Shown here one piece after another: positions 43,308-52,786 of a stretch of 64,000 nucleotides of DNA. Under the pieces are notes generated by a model. The model was not told where the DNA came from and did no database searches. It saw nothing but the letters and a program-made list of their open reading frames with translations. Made by a program: the position numbers and the translations under genes. Each line of letters begins with the position of its first letter. Position 1 is the first letter of the stretch. Source of the stretch: Thalassotalea_E sp964620605 (GTDB lineage Bacteria; Pseudomonadota; Gammaproteobacteria; Enterobacterales; Alteromonadaceae); NCBI GenBank assembly GCA_964620605.1, contig CAZUHQ010000006.1, forward strand, positions 1 to 64,000. Direction: 5' to 3'.

Positions 43308-45218
43308 TTATGTATTTGCATCTTGGCGAGATGAGATAACAATGTTCTTACCTTGCGTTTTTGCCTGATACAAGGCGCTATCGACCTCGGCATAAAAGCG
43401 TTTGGGTTCAACTAATTCTGGTGTTAGATGTACAACACCAAAGCTGGCACTAATAGTAATAATATGCCCTTGCTCGGTGATAAATTGATGATTGAAAATA
43501 TTTTCCCGCATCCGCTCAGCAATCATTGTCGCTTGGTCATTGTCGGTTCTCGGTAAGATACATAAAAATTCTTCACCCCCAATGCGACCGATAACATCTT
43601 CGGTGCGTAAGATTTCAAGTGCAATTTTCGCCACCTGCTCAAGCACCCGATCACCACTTGGGTGACCATAATTGTCATTGACCTGTTTAAAATCATCGAT
43701 ATCAAATGCCACTATAGATAACACTTGGGTGTCGGCAGACGCCCGATTAATTTGTTTCTCTAAATAATCAAAGGTATAACGACGGTTATACAAACCAGAT
43801 AATGAATCGACGATCGAAAGCTCAGTTATTTTACGGTTGATCCTGTGTTGATAAACCACAACCGCCAAAACGATAAATAACAAGACTAACAAAAAGATAA
43901 TAAAATATCTGTGCTGCAACGTTTCCTGCACTTGTGCCTTAAGCGCTAATTCTTCAGTTTTAACCCTTTGATTGGATAGTGCCTTTTCAACTTCCTGACG
44001 TTCAATTTCCATTGCGGCACGAGTTGAAGCTACCCGGGCAGAAGAATTTTTTATTAAAATATCCGCGTAGTCCTGATAATAAGCAACAGCTAATCGATAG
44101 GCATGCTGATATTCTTCCCTGGCAAATGCTAACTCACTGGCTATTTTATTTACTTCCAAAGACCAGGCGGTACCCAGTAGCTCGGGAAGTTGCTGAAATA
44201 ATTGCCGGGCATCGTTTAGCGCCTGTTCAGCTTCAGCTAAACGATTAAGCTGGATCAAGCAGCTGGCCTTACGTTTATATAACTCAGCATCAAAATCCTT
44301 GAGGCCCTCAAAAGTAAAGGCACGCGCTATTTCTGCCAGTGCCGCCTGACAATTTCCCTGCTCTGCCAGGCTCATTCCCAGGCCATAAGAAGCAAAATAG
44401 CTGATATTGGTATTCGGGGTGTAAGAGATTTTTTGCTGGTAAAGTTTGAAATTTTCCACCGCTAAATCGTATTTCTTCCAATATCTATAAGTCGTTGCTA
44501 TACCATAAATCGCTTCAGCAATATGTGCCTGGTAGCCGAGCTTTTCATAACTGTCTAATGCTTTTTGATAATATTCCAGAGATTTTTCATTTTGCCGCAT
44601 ATAACCATAAATGGCGCCATAAGCTTCATTAATCGAAGCAATTAAAAAGTCATCATTTAAGGCAAACGCTTCAACATAGGCTTCCTGCATATCTGCTAAC
44701 GAAGTATCAAACAGTTCAGATAAACTATGAGTATAAGCAAGTTCCAGCTTGGCGGTCACGTAAAGGTGACGATCGATGTGTTTAGCCAAAAACATCGCCT
44801 GTTTAAAAAAGCTGCGCGAGCCTTGATAATCACCATCACGTTGCAGATTTAGCCCCTGGTAATAAGCTAGATAGGCCCGAACAGTAGCATGGCTTTTTTC
44901 ATTAATTAAGGCGCGCAGTTGCCGGGTGGTTTGGCGAAATCTATCATAAAAATACAGCAAGTTTTCACATTGTGCCCGACGTACTAAAAACCATAACTGA
45001 TGCTCAGAACTCAATGTCGAAAATTGCTGCGGGTCAGTTTGTAAATTTTGATAAAACTGCCAGGGATTAGCAAAAATTTCTTGCTCAATTGAGCCTTGCG
45101 CTAATCTGGATAAAGCGATGGTTTCCTGCTTTTTCAGCGACTCTGATGCTGCGCAGACCTTAAAGTCAACACAGAGTAACAAAGTAAAAAAAATAACAAT
45201 GATTTTTGCTAGTCGCAA
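43308..45218 (-). CDS. TPR-sensor diguanylate cyclase (GGDEF)
   Basis: A 636-residue inner-membrane signalling protein. After a signal peptide (residues 1-24) comes a periplasmic region of tetratricopeptide-like repeats (about 60-390), then a coiled coil, one membrane segment (near 425-445) and a C-terminal GGDEF domain. The active site reads GGEEF in RIGGEEFLCILP, and RTED five residues before it is an RxxD inhibitory site, so an active, product-inhibited cyclic-di-GMP synthase is likely. The start is TTG. It is the first gene of the group leading into ovoA. The sensed signal is unknown. Confidence 0.88.
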   Translation of the reverse strand: MRLAKIIVIFFTLLLCVDFKVCAASESLKKQETIALSRLAQGSIEQEIFANPWQFYQNLQTDPQQFSTLSSEHQLWFLVRRAQCENLLYFYDRFRQTTRQLRALINEKSHATVRAYLAYYQGLNLQRDGDYQGSRSFFKQAMFLAKHIDRHLYVTAKLELAYTHSLSELFDTSLADMQEAYVEAFALNDDFLIASINEAYGAIYGYMRQNEKSLEYYQKALDSYEKLGYQAHIAEAIYGIATTYRYWKKYDLAVENFKLYQQKISYTPNTNISYFASYGLGMSLAEQGNCQAALAEIARAFTFEGLKDFDAELYKRKASCLIQLNRLAEAEQALNDARQLFQQLPELLGTAWSLEVNKIASELAFAREEYQHAYRLAVAYYQDYADILIKNSSARVASTRAAMEIERQEVEKALSNQRVKTEELALKAQVQETLQHRYFIIFLLVLLFIVLAVVVYQHRINRKITELSIVDSLSGLYNRRYTFDYLEKQINRASADTQVLSIVAFDIDDFKQVNDNYGHPSGDRVLEQVAKIALEILRTEDVIGRIGGEEFLCILPRTDNDQATMIAERMRENIFNHQFITEQGHIITISASFGVVHLTPELVEPKRFYAEVDSALYQAKTQGKNIVISSRQDANT

Positions 45219-45300
45219 CTACTTACATCCTTGCTTGTTTACCTTTTATTATCTTCAATTCATTATCATTAAGCAATTAATCATTAATCATTAATCATTA
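45219..45300. repeat. Short tandem TAATCAT repeat upstream of the GGDEF gene
   Basis: Three consecutive copies of TAATCAT end at about 45300, directly at the left end of MITE copy 3. The rest of this stretch is AT-rich and probably holds the GGDEF gene promoter. Confidence 0.45.
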
Positions 45301-45468
45301 GGCTATGTTCCTTTAAATTGTGATTGTTAAGCGAGTCCATTGATAAATATAGATGTTGCTATGGTAATAAGAGCAAGCATCACCAGCAGGGATGCGGGTG
45401 CTGAGCTTCCATGGACTGACTTGCGCGTCTTGTTTGTTTACCTAGCAACAGTTATCGGGAACATAACC
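45301..45468 (-). mobile_element. MITE-like repeat, copy 3 (long form, inverted)
   Basis: A 168-bp element, inverted relative to the other copies. Its ends read GGCTATGTTCCTTTAAATTG and ATCGGGAACATAACC, matching the other terminal repeats. Both flanks carry AATCATTA, a perfect 8-bp direct repeat, although the left flank also belongs to a tandem TAATCAT run, so the duplication is less certain than in copy 1. The internal hairpin AGCATCACCAGCAGGGATGC matches copy 2. Confidence 0.8.
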
Positions 45469-45681
45469 AATCATTATTATCTTAATCAGTGCCACTATTG
45501 TTTGAACTTGTTACATAAATTTTCGCTAAATTACAGCTTATACCCGGCAGCGGCGATTAGCGATGCTGATGACAATGGCGTAACTCAGCATCTAGCAGAG
45601 AGATAAACGGAGACAGGATTGCCAAAGCGCAAGGCAGAAAAAAGCTAGTAGTTTCCATCACCAAGTTGACGGACTTTTCGT
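45469..45681. other. Spacer after the cobalamin operon
   Basis: About 210 bases downstream of btuF. A plus-strand frame crossing the MITE has no ribosome-binding site and is not credible. No convincing intrinsic terminator for the cobalamin operon was seen. Confidence 0.35.
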
Positions 45682-46542
45682 TCAGTTTTTAGCCGCTGTC
45701 CTAAATGTATCTATTTGCTGACAAAGTATCGTTAACTCATCCAGTGAACGAGCCGTCATCCGCAGTAATTTATCGGCATCAGGACGAATAAAAGCATTAT
45801 GTTTTACTGCCGGAATCGCTTGCCATTGCTGCCAATCAATACTATCCGGAGATTTCATACTGCTAGAATCCGGCTGAATAATGATCTCAGGTGCCGCTAA
45901 TACCACCTGCTCAACATTAATTTGCGGATAGTCGGTCGGGCTCTCGACAAAGGGATTTTCCGCGCGACAAACATTGAGCTGCTGCTGCGGCCAGGCACTA
46001 TTGGCGATAGTGGTTAACGGCCGAGGCCATAATTCATAGAACACTTTAATGCTGGCTTTGTCCTGATAGCTCTCCTTTAATTGCTTTAAACGCGCTAAAA
46101 ACTGCTGCGCCTGCTGCTGCCCTTGCTGCTGGTGTCCGGTAAGCTTGGCAAAATATTTCAGCTCTTTCGCGACATCTTCCAGAGTAACCGGCTGAGAATA
46201 AACGATTCTCAGCCCCAACTTTTCCAAACGTTCCAGATCATCACTCGGATTGCCACCTTGCCAGGCAATGATCAAATCAGGATCGCTCGCCAGCACTTGC
46301 TCGATATTCAAACGGGCATAATTGCCGATGCGCGGAATATCCTTAGCCGCTTTGGGGTAATCCGAATGCTCTGTGGTGCCGATGATCTGCTCGCCAGCGC
46401 CAATATTAAACAGCATTTCCACTATATGAGGTGCCAGCGCGATAATACGCTTGGCTGGTTTTTGCATAGCTGCTTGCTCAGCCAGGGCATTTACTTGCAC
46501 TAACAGGCAACCAAGCAATAAGATTTTGATCCGCCAGTTCAT
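45682..46542 (-). CDS. btuF: Cobalamin-type periplasmic binding protein
   Basis: A 286-residue periplasmic binding protein of the BtuF type. The signal peptide ends near NALA (residue 19). APHIVEMLFNIGAGEQIIGTTEHSDYP near 38 and DLIIAWQGGNP near 93 are characteristic of the class III binding-protein fold for vitamin B12. It delivers cobalamin or cobinamide to BtuCD, encoded at the other end of the operon. ATG 46542 lies four bases after the cobO stop codon; upstream in-frame starts inside cobO are rejected. Confidence 0.88.
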   Translation of the reverse strand: MNWRIKILLLGCLLVQVNALAEQAAMQKPAKRIIALAPHIVEMLFNIGAGEQIIGTTEHSDYPKAAKDIPRIGNYARLNIEQVLASDPDLIIAWQGGNPSDDLERLEKLGLRIVYSQPVTLEDVAKELKYFAKLTGHQQQGQQQAQQFLARLKQLKESYQDKASIKVFYELWPRPLTTIANSAWPQQQLNVCRAENPFVESPTDYPQINVEQVVLAAPEIIIQPDSSSMKSPDSIDWQQWQAIPAVKHNAFIRPDADKLLRMTARSLDELTILCQQIDTFRTAAKN

Positions 46543-46546
46543 AAGC

Positions 46547-47149
46547 TTACCAGTCAATGCCTTTTTGTACCTTGATACCATTATCAAACGCATGCTTAAT
46601 CGATTGTACTTCCGAAACCGTATCCGCCATTTCAATCAAACGTCGATGCGCCGCCCGCCCAGTAACGACCACATGTTGCCCCTCAGGACGGTTGGCAATA
46701 GTTTCCAGTACTTCATCGATATCAAGGTAGCGATAACTCAACATATAGGTCAGTTCATCCAGTAACACGGTATTGATGCTAGCATCGCTCAGTAACTTTT
46801 TCGCGTCCTGCCATACCTGTTCAGCCGCGGCAATGTCCTGCTCTTTATTTTGCGTTTCCCAAGTAAAGCCGGTTTTCATGACATAAAAAGGCACGCCCAT
46901 TTTTTCCAGCAAGTTGCGCTCACCACAGTCCCAGGTGCCTTTAATAAATTGGCAGACCGCAGCCTTTAAGCCATGGCCAACCGAGCGGGTCACGACACCA
47001 AATCCGGAAGTAGACTTGCCTTTGCCATTGCCGGTGATCACTAATAATAAGCCTTTATCATCGGTTGCTGCTGCGATGCGCTCATCCACTTTTTCTTTTA
47101 TTTTTTGCTGACGCTGCTGATGTTTTTGTTGTTTTTCCTGCTCGTTCAT
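46547..47149 (-). CDS. cobO: Cob(I)yrinic acid a,c-diamide adenosyltransferase
   Basis: A 200-residue CobO/BtuR-type ATP:corrinoid adenosyltransferase. A Gln/Lys-rich N terminus is followed by the P-loop variant ITGNGKGKSTSG near residue 38, the VCQFIKGTWDCGERN block near 66, VLLDELTYMLSYRYL near 124 and VVVTGRAAHRRLIEMAD near 158. It attaches the 5'-deoxyadenosyl group to the cobalt. It lies between cobQ and btuF in the operon. Confidence 0.95.
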   Translation of the reverse strand: MNEQEKQQKHQQRQQKIKEKVDERIAAATDDKGLLLVITGNGKGKSTSGFGVVTRSVGHGLKAAVCQFIKGTWDCGERNLLEKMGVPFYVMKTGFTWETQNKEQDIAAAEQVWQDAKKLLSDASINTVLLDELTYMLSYRYLDIDEVLETIANRPEGQHVVVTGRAAHRRLIEMADTVSEVQSIKHAFDNGIKVQKGIDW

Positions 47150-47165
47150 TGGTTGCTCCCGTTTG

Positions 47166-48638
47166 TTAGCTCATGCCTAATATTTGTTCTATTTTTGCTA
47201 AATCTAAATGTTGTTGACAAACGTCTGCCAGCTTATCAATTGCCTGTTCCTGTAGCTGAGACAAATCAAAATGTGCATCGACCTGGCTATCACACCAGCT
47301 CGCCAGTAGTTCGATCGCCTGGCTGTTATCAAACAGGCCATGTAGATAACAACCGGCGACCTGGCCGTCGCTACTTATCGCGCCCTGCATCTGACCCTTC
47401 ACTTCAAGAATTTGCTTTAAACCAGTATCCATCTGGGTTTGCCCGAGATGAATTTCATAACCACTCACAGGTGCCGACAGGCCATTTAAGCTCAATAGCC
47501 CTTGCTGGTTAGTCAGGGTTTTATCCGCCGCCAGTTCAGTGGTAATAGGTAATAGCGCCAGCCCGCTACTACTGCCAGCGACTCCTTCAATCGCCAGCGG
47601 GTCGTTAATCGCTTCACCCAACATCTGATAACCACCGCAAATGCCAAATACTTTGCCGCCATAGCGCAAATGCCGCTTGATCTGCTGATCCCAGCCTTGC
47701 TCGATAATAAACGCCAAATCCGCCCGGGTATTTTTACTGCCTGCCAGAATAATTAAATCTGCCGCTGGCAGCTCAGTTTGCTGAAATTCAGAGGCATAAA
47801 CAAACTGCAAATCAATTTGTGGATGCACTCTAAGGGCGTCAAAATCATTGTGATTACTGATACGCGGCGTGACCGGCACGATAATTTTTAATTTCGCATC
47901 ACCAACTTCCTGTTGCTGGCTCACCGCATCTTCTGCCGCAATATGCAGGCCGTGAATATACGGCAATACGCCTAATACCGGCTTATCAGTGCGTTGCTCC
48001 AGCCACTTTAGCCCGGATTCAAGTAACTTAATATCACCACGAAAACGGTTAATCACAAATCCCGCTACTCTAGCCTGCTCTGATTCACTCAGCAGTGCCA
48101 GCGTACCGACTAAATGGGCAAACACTCCGCCTTTATCGATATCGGCAATCAAGATCACAGGGCAATCTACAGCTTCTGCAAACCCCATATTAGCGATATC
48201 ACCGGCGCGCAAATTGATTTCTGCCGGACTTCCGGCACCTTCAACGATAATACGCTGATAGTTTTCAGTTAACCTTTGGTGTGACTCGAGCACCGCATTA
48301 AGCGCGATCTTTTTATAATCGTGGTAATCCTCGGCATCCATGCTGGAAAATACCTTACCATGGATGATCACCTGGGCACTTTTATCTGACTGCGGCTTTA
48401 ACAAAACAGGATTAAAATCCACCGACAAGGATACATTCGCCGCCTGCGCCTGCACTGCCTGCGCCCGACCGATTTCACCACCATCCGGTGTCACCGCACT
48501 GTTAAGCGCCATATTCTGCGGCTTAAATGGCGCAACTTTTAATCCCTGGCGGCCATAAATTCTACACAGCGCCGCCACTAAGGTGCTTTTTCCGGCGTCA
48601 CTGGTGGTGCCCTGAACCATTAAGGTCTTATGGCTCAT
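47166..48638 (-). CDS. cobQ: Cobyric acid synthase
   Basis: A 490-residue glutamine-dependent amidotransferase that amidates adenosylcobyrinic acid a,c-diamide to adenosylcobyric acid. The N-terminal synthetase (ATP-grasp-like MinD fold) begins MVQGTTSDAGKSTLVAALCR, and the C-terminal glutaminase-like domain has VFGICGGYQMLGE near residue 335, with Cys as the nucleophile, and GCYLHGLFDN near 430. In this salvage operon it works without early corrin-ring genes nearby. Confidence 0.95.
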   Translation of the reverse strand: MSHKTLMVQGTTSDAGKSTLVAALCRIYGRQGLKVAPFKPQNMALNSAVTPDGGEIGRAQAVQAQAANVSLSVDFNPVLLKPQSDKSAQVIIHGKVFSSMDAEDYHDYKKIALNAVLESHQRLTENYQRIIVEGAGSPAEINLRAGDIANMGFAEAVDCPVILIADIDKGGVFAHLVGTLALLSESEQARVAGFVINRFRGDIKLLESGLKWLEQRTDKPVLGVLPYIHGLHIAAEDAVSQQQEVGDAKLKIIVPVTPRISNHNDFDALRVHPQIDLQFVYASEFQQTELPAADLIILAGSKNTRADLAFIIEQGWDQQIKRHLRYGGKVFGICGGYQMLGEAINDPLAIEGVAGSSSGLALLPITTELAADKTLTNQQGLLSLNGLSAPVSGYEIHLGQTQMDTGLKQILEVKGQMQGAISSDGQVAGCYLHGLFDNSQAIELLASWCDSQVDAHFDLSQLQEQAIDKLADVCQQHLDLAKIEQILGMS

Positions 48639-49321
48639 TTTGCCTCCGATAATGTATTGAGCAACTTTTGGTTATGCCCGGAAAAATCATCATTTATTTT
48701 ACCATTGCCTAACAAGGGCTTGGCGATATTTAACACCCGACATTTTGCCTGCTGATAATCAATTTCAGTTAAACTGGCATTGGCGATAGTGAGCTGGGTA
48801 TACCAGTCGGGGTTGCGGTAATCCACATTAAGCAGCTGAGCGAGGATCATCCGAATTACCCCGCCATGACAAACCACTAAATAATTATTATCGCTATCTG
48901 CAGTTGCTAATGTCAGCACTTGGTGCCAGGCCTTGAGAACACGAAACGAAAAACCGGTTAACAGCTCCGCCTGGGGCAATGGATGCTGCACCGGATTTTG
49001 CCAAAATAATTCCAGCGGCCGCCACTTATCGGCCTCTTGGTAAAGCTGGTCATAGGCGACACCGTCATAACGGCCAAAATTCATTTCCTTTAAGCCAAGT
49101 TCTATGCGCAATGAGCTTTGATAATCAGCCTGAACTAACTTTGCTAAACTCAGACAGCGCTCAAGGGGAGAGCTGATAATATGATGAATGTTAAGCGCCA
49201 GCTCACTTAGCTGGTCAGCAATGGCCGCATTAACTAGCGGCGCTACGCCAACATCGGTATCACCATATAGAGCGGCTGGACCCGAGACTTCCCCGTGGCG
49301 CAGCAAATAAATTTTAGCCAC
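48635..49321 (-). CDS. cobC: Histidine phosphatase, probable alpha-ribazole phosphatase
   Basis: A 228-residue histidine phosphatase of the phosphoglycerate-mutase fold. The catalytic motif LRHGEVSGP is at the N terminus, SSPLERCLSLAKL near residue 54, and VVCHGGVIRMI near 150 holds the second His. Within this operon the role is removal of phosphate from alpha-ribazole phosphate or adenosylcobalamin phosphate. I choose GTG 49321 because GGAG lies six bases upstream; an ATG at 49333 inside cobU is the alternative. It overlaps cobQ by four bases. Confidence 0.85.
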   Translation of the reverse strand: MAKIYLLRHGEVSGPAALYGDTDVGVAPLVNAAIADQLSELALNIHHIISSPLERCLSLAKLVQADYQSSLRIELGLKEMNFGRYDGVAYDQLYQEADKWRPLELFWQNPVQHPLPQAELLTGFSFRVLKAWHQVLTLATADSDNNYLVVCHGGVIRMILAQLLNVDYRNPDWYTQLTIANASLTEIDYQQAKCRVLNIAKPLLGNGKINDDFSGHNQKLLNTLSEAK

Positions 49322-49889
49322 GATTAACTCCATGCTCTTTCAAGGTCAGCGGAATACCGGCGCTCACTAAAGTCACTTTATCCGCAACCTGCGCCAGCTT
49401 TTGATTGAGCCAGCCCTGATGATCGATAAACAGCCGCGTTTCTTTCCCCATAGGTACCACACCTAGGCCAATTTCATTGGAAACCAGGGTAATATCGCTG
49501 CTATGTCGGGCTAAACACTGCACTAGACTGTCCACCGCCTGACGTAAATATTCGCTTAACATCTGATGATTCTCTGCCCGCTCGGTATTAGCCAAACCTT
49601 GAGTCAGCTGGTTACTAAGCCAAAGCGTCAAGCAATCGATCAATACTTTATCTGTTGCTTGTAATGAGCCGAGTGTCTGCTCCAGTGCTAACGGACACTC
49701 AATTAACCGCCAGTTATGCTGTTGTCTTAATTGCTGGTGATAGGCAATGCGCTGCGCCATCGAACTATCTAAGGGCTCAGCGGTTGCGATATAAACCGGT
49801 GTTTGCCCCGGCATTAATGAGGATAAAATAGTTCGCTCGGCAAACGAGGATTTTCCAGAACGCGCCCCCCCTAAGATCAAATGCAACAT
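49314..49889 (-). CDS. cobU: Adenosylcobinamide kinase/guanylyltransferase
   Basis: A 191-residue bifunctional enzyme of the nucleotide-loop assembly pathway. The P-loop ILGGARSGKSSFAE is at the N terminus, TAEPLDSSMAQRI near 40 and SNEIGLGVVPMGKETRLF near 137 are CobU/CobP blocks. It phosphorylates adenosylcobinamide and couples GMP. It overlaps cobS by one base upstream and cobC downstream. Confidence 0.95.
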   Translation of the reverse strand: MLHLILGGARSGKSSFAERTILSSLMPGQTPVYIATAEPLDSSMAQRIAYHQQLRQQHNWRLIECPLALEQTLGSLQATDKVLIDCLTLWLSNQLTQGLANTERAENHQMLSEYLRQAVDSLVQCLARHSSDITLVSNEIGLGVVPMGKETRLFIDHQGWLNQKLAQVADKVTLVSAGIPLTLKEHGVNRG

Positions 49890-50716
49890 TAGCTCGCTAC
49901 CTCAGCCATAAAATGGTTAACCAGCACCAGATAAATTATCAGCTCACTAAGCTGCTGCGCTGCGCCTAAGCAATCACCGGTAAAGCCGCCAAGCCTGGCG
50001 ATTAACCAACGGCGAAAACCATAACGAAATAAAAAAAGGGTCAGTACTAGTTTGACAACTAGCGAAACTGGATTTTCAATGACTATCAGCAAATAACCAA
50101 CAGGCAAAGCAGCAATACCCAGTAACACCATCAGCTCGGCTTTACTTTGCTTAGCCGCTAACGGCTTACTTTTGCTGCTGGCCGAATCCGCAACATAGTC
50201 GGTATTATAAATCAGGCTGGCTGCTAGCGCTCTTGACAACGAATAAGCCAGAATGACAGCAATTAGAAAATAACCAGACTCAGCCAAAACGAGCCAGAGC
50301 TGAAACTGCAATAAGAGCGCCAGCACTAGAGTGATTGCGCCATAAGTGCCGATGCGGCTGTCTTTCATGATTGCCAATCTGGCATCAGGTGTATAACCAC
50401 CGCCGATACCGTCGGCCATATCCGCCAGGCCATCTTGATGAAATGCCCCGGTCAGCAACACACTAACAACCATAGCCAGCACTAAAGCAATGCTCACCGG
50501 AAAATATTGTGCAAATAACAGATAACTCAGGGCAACTAACATCCCGAGAACAATGCCGACCAGTGAAAAATAACGATTGGCCTGATTCATCCTATGCTTA
50601 GAATATTTAAGCCCTTGCCCAACGGGAAAACGCGTAAAAAACATCAAGGCCAGCAAAAACAATTGCCATTGCCGCCGTAAAAAAACCTGCTGTCTGTTAG
50701 TCAACAGAAAAACCAT
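49889..50716 (-). CDS. cobS: Adenosylcobinamide-GDP ribazoletransferase
   Basis: A 275-residue polytopic membrane enzyme (about six to seven segments) that joins alpha-ribazole (phosphate) to adenosylcobinamide-GDP, the last ring-assembly step. Diagnostic are ALMFFTRFPVG near residue 24, GAFHQDGLADMADGIGGGYTPDARLAIMKDSRIGTYG near 90 and GGFTGDCLGAAQQLSEL near 243. It shares one base with the cobT stop codon. Confidence 0.94.
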   Translation of the reverse strand: MVFLLTNRQQVFLRRQWQLFLLALMFFTRFPVGQGLKYSKHRMNQANRYFSLVGIVLGMLVALSYLLFAQYFPVSIALVLAMVVSVLLTGAFHQDGLADMADGIGGGYTPDARLAIMKDSRIGTYGAITLVLALLLQFQLWLVLAESGYFLIAVILAYSLSRALAASLIYNTDYVADSASSKSKPLAAKQSKAELMVLLGIAALPVGYLLIVIENPVSLVVKLVLTLFLFRYGFRRWLIARLGGFTGDCLGAAQQLSELIIYLVLVNHFMAEVAS

Positions 50717-51792
50717 TAAACAGTGACTCCGGCACTTTCAAAACTTGCCATCTCGTTATAAAAACAAGCCGCCGCGCGCAGTAAAGGCAATGCCAGCGCA
50801 GCGCCGGTTCCTTCACCTAAACGCAGGCCGAGTGATAATAATGGCTGAGCGGCAAAATGTTCCAGCATCGCCTGGTGTGCCAGTTCATTTGATTGATGGG
50901 AAAAAATAAAATAATCACTCACTTGTGGATGCATTTTGGCCGCCACTAATGCCGCACTGGTGACGATAAAACCATCGACAATAATCGCCATTTTTGCCTG
51001 TGCCGCCGCCAGCATGGCACCGACAATCTGGACGATTTCAAAACCGCCAAGCTCGGCCAGCAACTCAATGGCATCAACAGAGTCAGTATTTTTTACTCGC
51101 TCAACGGCCCGGGTAATTAGCGCTTTTTTCTGCGTTAACTGTTCGGCGCTAATACCGGTGCCCTTGCCAACACTCAGTTCGGCACTGGCGCCGGTAAGCG
51201 CGATATAAATCGCCGATGCCGAGCTGGTATTGGCAATGCCCATTTCACCAAAGCCGATAACATTGCAGCCATCTTTGCTAAGTGAATTGACCAGCTGTTT
51301 GCCAAAATCAAGCCCTTGTAATACCTGTGCTTGAGTCATCGCCGGTTGCTCACTGATATCTGCGGTGCCAGCTCCCAGGCGCTGTTCGATAAAATCAGTT
51401 GATAATGCTTTTTCATCTGCCGTTAGCGGCAGTTTAATACCGGCATCGACCACTTTTAATGCCATGTCATTGGTGCGACAAAAACAGTTGATCGCCGCCC
51501 CGCCGGTTAGAAAATTTAACACCATTTGCCGGGTAACATCACTCGGCGCGATGCTGACTTTGTGCTCGGCAATGCCGTGATCGCCGGCAAACACCAACAT
51601 GGTCGGCTGATTGATTTCAATCTGCTGGCACAAACTGCCGCGTTCAACACTTTGAATTAGTGCCAGCTGCTCGGCAAGATATTCTAACTGACCAAGCGCC
51701 CCAGGCGGTTTAGTTTTATTGGCAATATTCTCTGTGATTGCCGGTCTGAACTGGCTGGCATTTTCAGCTTCCAATGATTTTATAGTAAACAC
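50716..51792 (-). CDS. cobT: Nicotinate-nucleotide-dimethylbenzimidazole phosphoribosyltransferase
   Basis: A 358-residue CobT that makes alpha-ribazole phosphate from the lower-ligand base and nicotinate mononucleotide. KTKPPGALGQLEYLAEQLA near residue 26, VFAGDHGIAEHKVSIAPSDVTRQM near 72, GFGEMGIANTSSASAIY near 175 and LRLGEGTGAALALPLL near 320 (catalytic Glu) are present. The start is GTG at 51792, with AAGGA about nine bases upstream, four bases after the btuC stop. Confidence 0.95.
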   Translation of the reverse strand: MFTIKSLEAENASQFRPAITENIANKTKPPGALGQLEYLAEQLALIQSVERGSLCQQIEINQPTMLVFAGDHGIAEHKVSIAPSDVTRQMVLNFLTGGAAINCFCRTNDMALKVVDAGIKLPLTADEKALSTDFIEQRLGAGTADISEQPAMTQAQVLQGLDFGKQLVNSLSKDGCNVIGFGEMGIANTSSASAIYIALTGASAELSVGKGTGISAEQLTQKKALITRAVERVKNTDSVDAIELLAELGGFEIVQIVGAMLAAAQAKMAIIVDGFIVTSAALVAAKMHPQVSDYFIFSHQSNELAHQAMLEHFAAQPLLSLGLRLGEGTGAALALPLLRAAACFYNEMASFESAGVTV

Positions 51793-51796
51793 TTAC

Positions 51797-52786
51797 TTAC
51801 ATCCTTCTCATGATATATAAAAAGAAAATACTGCCGACCACTGAAGTAATGACGCCGATAGGAATTTCCTGGCCGGAAATAATAGTACGGGCGATAACAT
51901 CGACCCAGATCAAAAAGCAGCCGCCAACCAACCCCGAACAGATAATTAATTTCGCCGTGGTTTTGCCGATAAACGGCCGCACTATATGTGGGATCATCAA
52001 ACCGACAAAACCTATGCCACCACAATAAGAAACGATCACCGCGGTCATCGCCGCACAAACCACCAGCGCCATTAAACGCAACCTGGCAACATTGACTCCA
52101 AGCGTTCGCGCGCTTTCATCACTGAGTAATAAGGCATCAAGCTGACGAGCAAATAATAAAGTAATCACCAGACAAGTGATCACTACCGGCACTATCCAGG
52201 CGAGCGCCTGAAAATCGGCACGCGCCAGTGAACCCATCATCCAAAAAATTACTCGATTGCTGGCAAACGCTTCACCAAAATACAAGATGAAACTGGTAAT
52301 TGAGCTTAACAAAAATGACACAGCGACTCCGGCGAGTAATAAGTGCTCGACCCGGCGCCAGTTATTATTCATTAAGATCACCACCACGATAGAAACAGCG
52401 AAAAGTGCACCTAAAAATGCGGCTAACGGCAGCGAAAATGCGTGAAACTGCTGAGGTAACAAGCTTGATAATGTCGCCCCTAAGCCGGCACCGGCTACTA
52501 TGCCAAAAAGGTAAGGATCGGCGAGCGGATTACGGGTGACGTTTTGCATTAATGCCCCGGCGGAGGCCAAGGAAAAGCCTGCCAGTAATCCCATAATCAC
52601 CCTAGGCAAGCGAATTTCTAGCAAAATGGTCTGATAAATCGGTCGCTGGCACTGCTCACTCAGACATTGCCAGACATTGGCAAAGTCAAGCTCTGCGGTG
52701 CCAAACCCCATGGCAGCAACGACTGAAACAATGGCTAACAACAGCAAAAATAAAAATCGCGTATAGAAGACTTTGCTACTCGGCAT
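51797..52786 (-). CDS. btuC: Cobalamin ABC transporter permease
   Basis: A 329-residue FecCD/BtuC-type permease with about ten membrane segments. RLPRVIMGLLAGFSLASAGALMQNVTRNPLADPYLFGI near residue 45 and SYCGGIGFVGLMIPHIVRPFIG near 262 (the cytoplasmic loop contacting the ATPase) are diagnostic. I use ATG 52786, preceded by a G-rich ribosome-binding site; GTG 52798 is possible. It overlaps the btuD end by about 11 bases. Substrate cobalamin or cobinamide is inferred from operon and riboswitch. Confidence 0.9.
   Translation of the reverse strand: MPSSKVFYTRFLFLLLLAIVSVVAAMGFGTAELDFANVWQCLSEQCQRPIYQTILLEIRLPRVIMGLLAGFSLASAGALMQNVTRNPLADPYLFGIVAGAGLGATLSSLLPQQFHAFSLPLAAFLGALFAVSIVVVILMNNNWRRVEHLLLAGVAVSFLLSSITSFILYFGEAFASNRVIFWMMGSLARADFQALAWIVPVVITCLVITLLFARQLDALLLSDESARTLGVNVARLRLMALVVCAAMTAVIVSYCGGIGFVGLMIPHIVRPFIGKTTAKLIICSGLVGGCFLIWVDVIARTIISGQEIPIGVITSVVGSIFFLYIMRRM

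Noticed and set aside
45276..45300. CRISPR-like repeat
   Set aside because: Only three 7-base TAATCAT units in direct tandem, without spacers or cas genes.
45340..45606. 88-codon plus-strand frame
   Set aside because: More than half of it is MITE copy 3; no start signal and no family resemblance.
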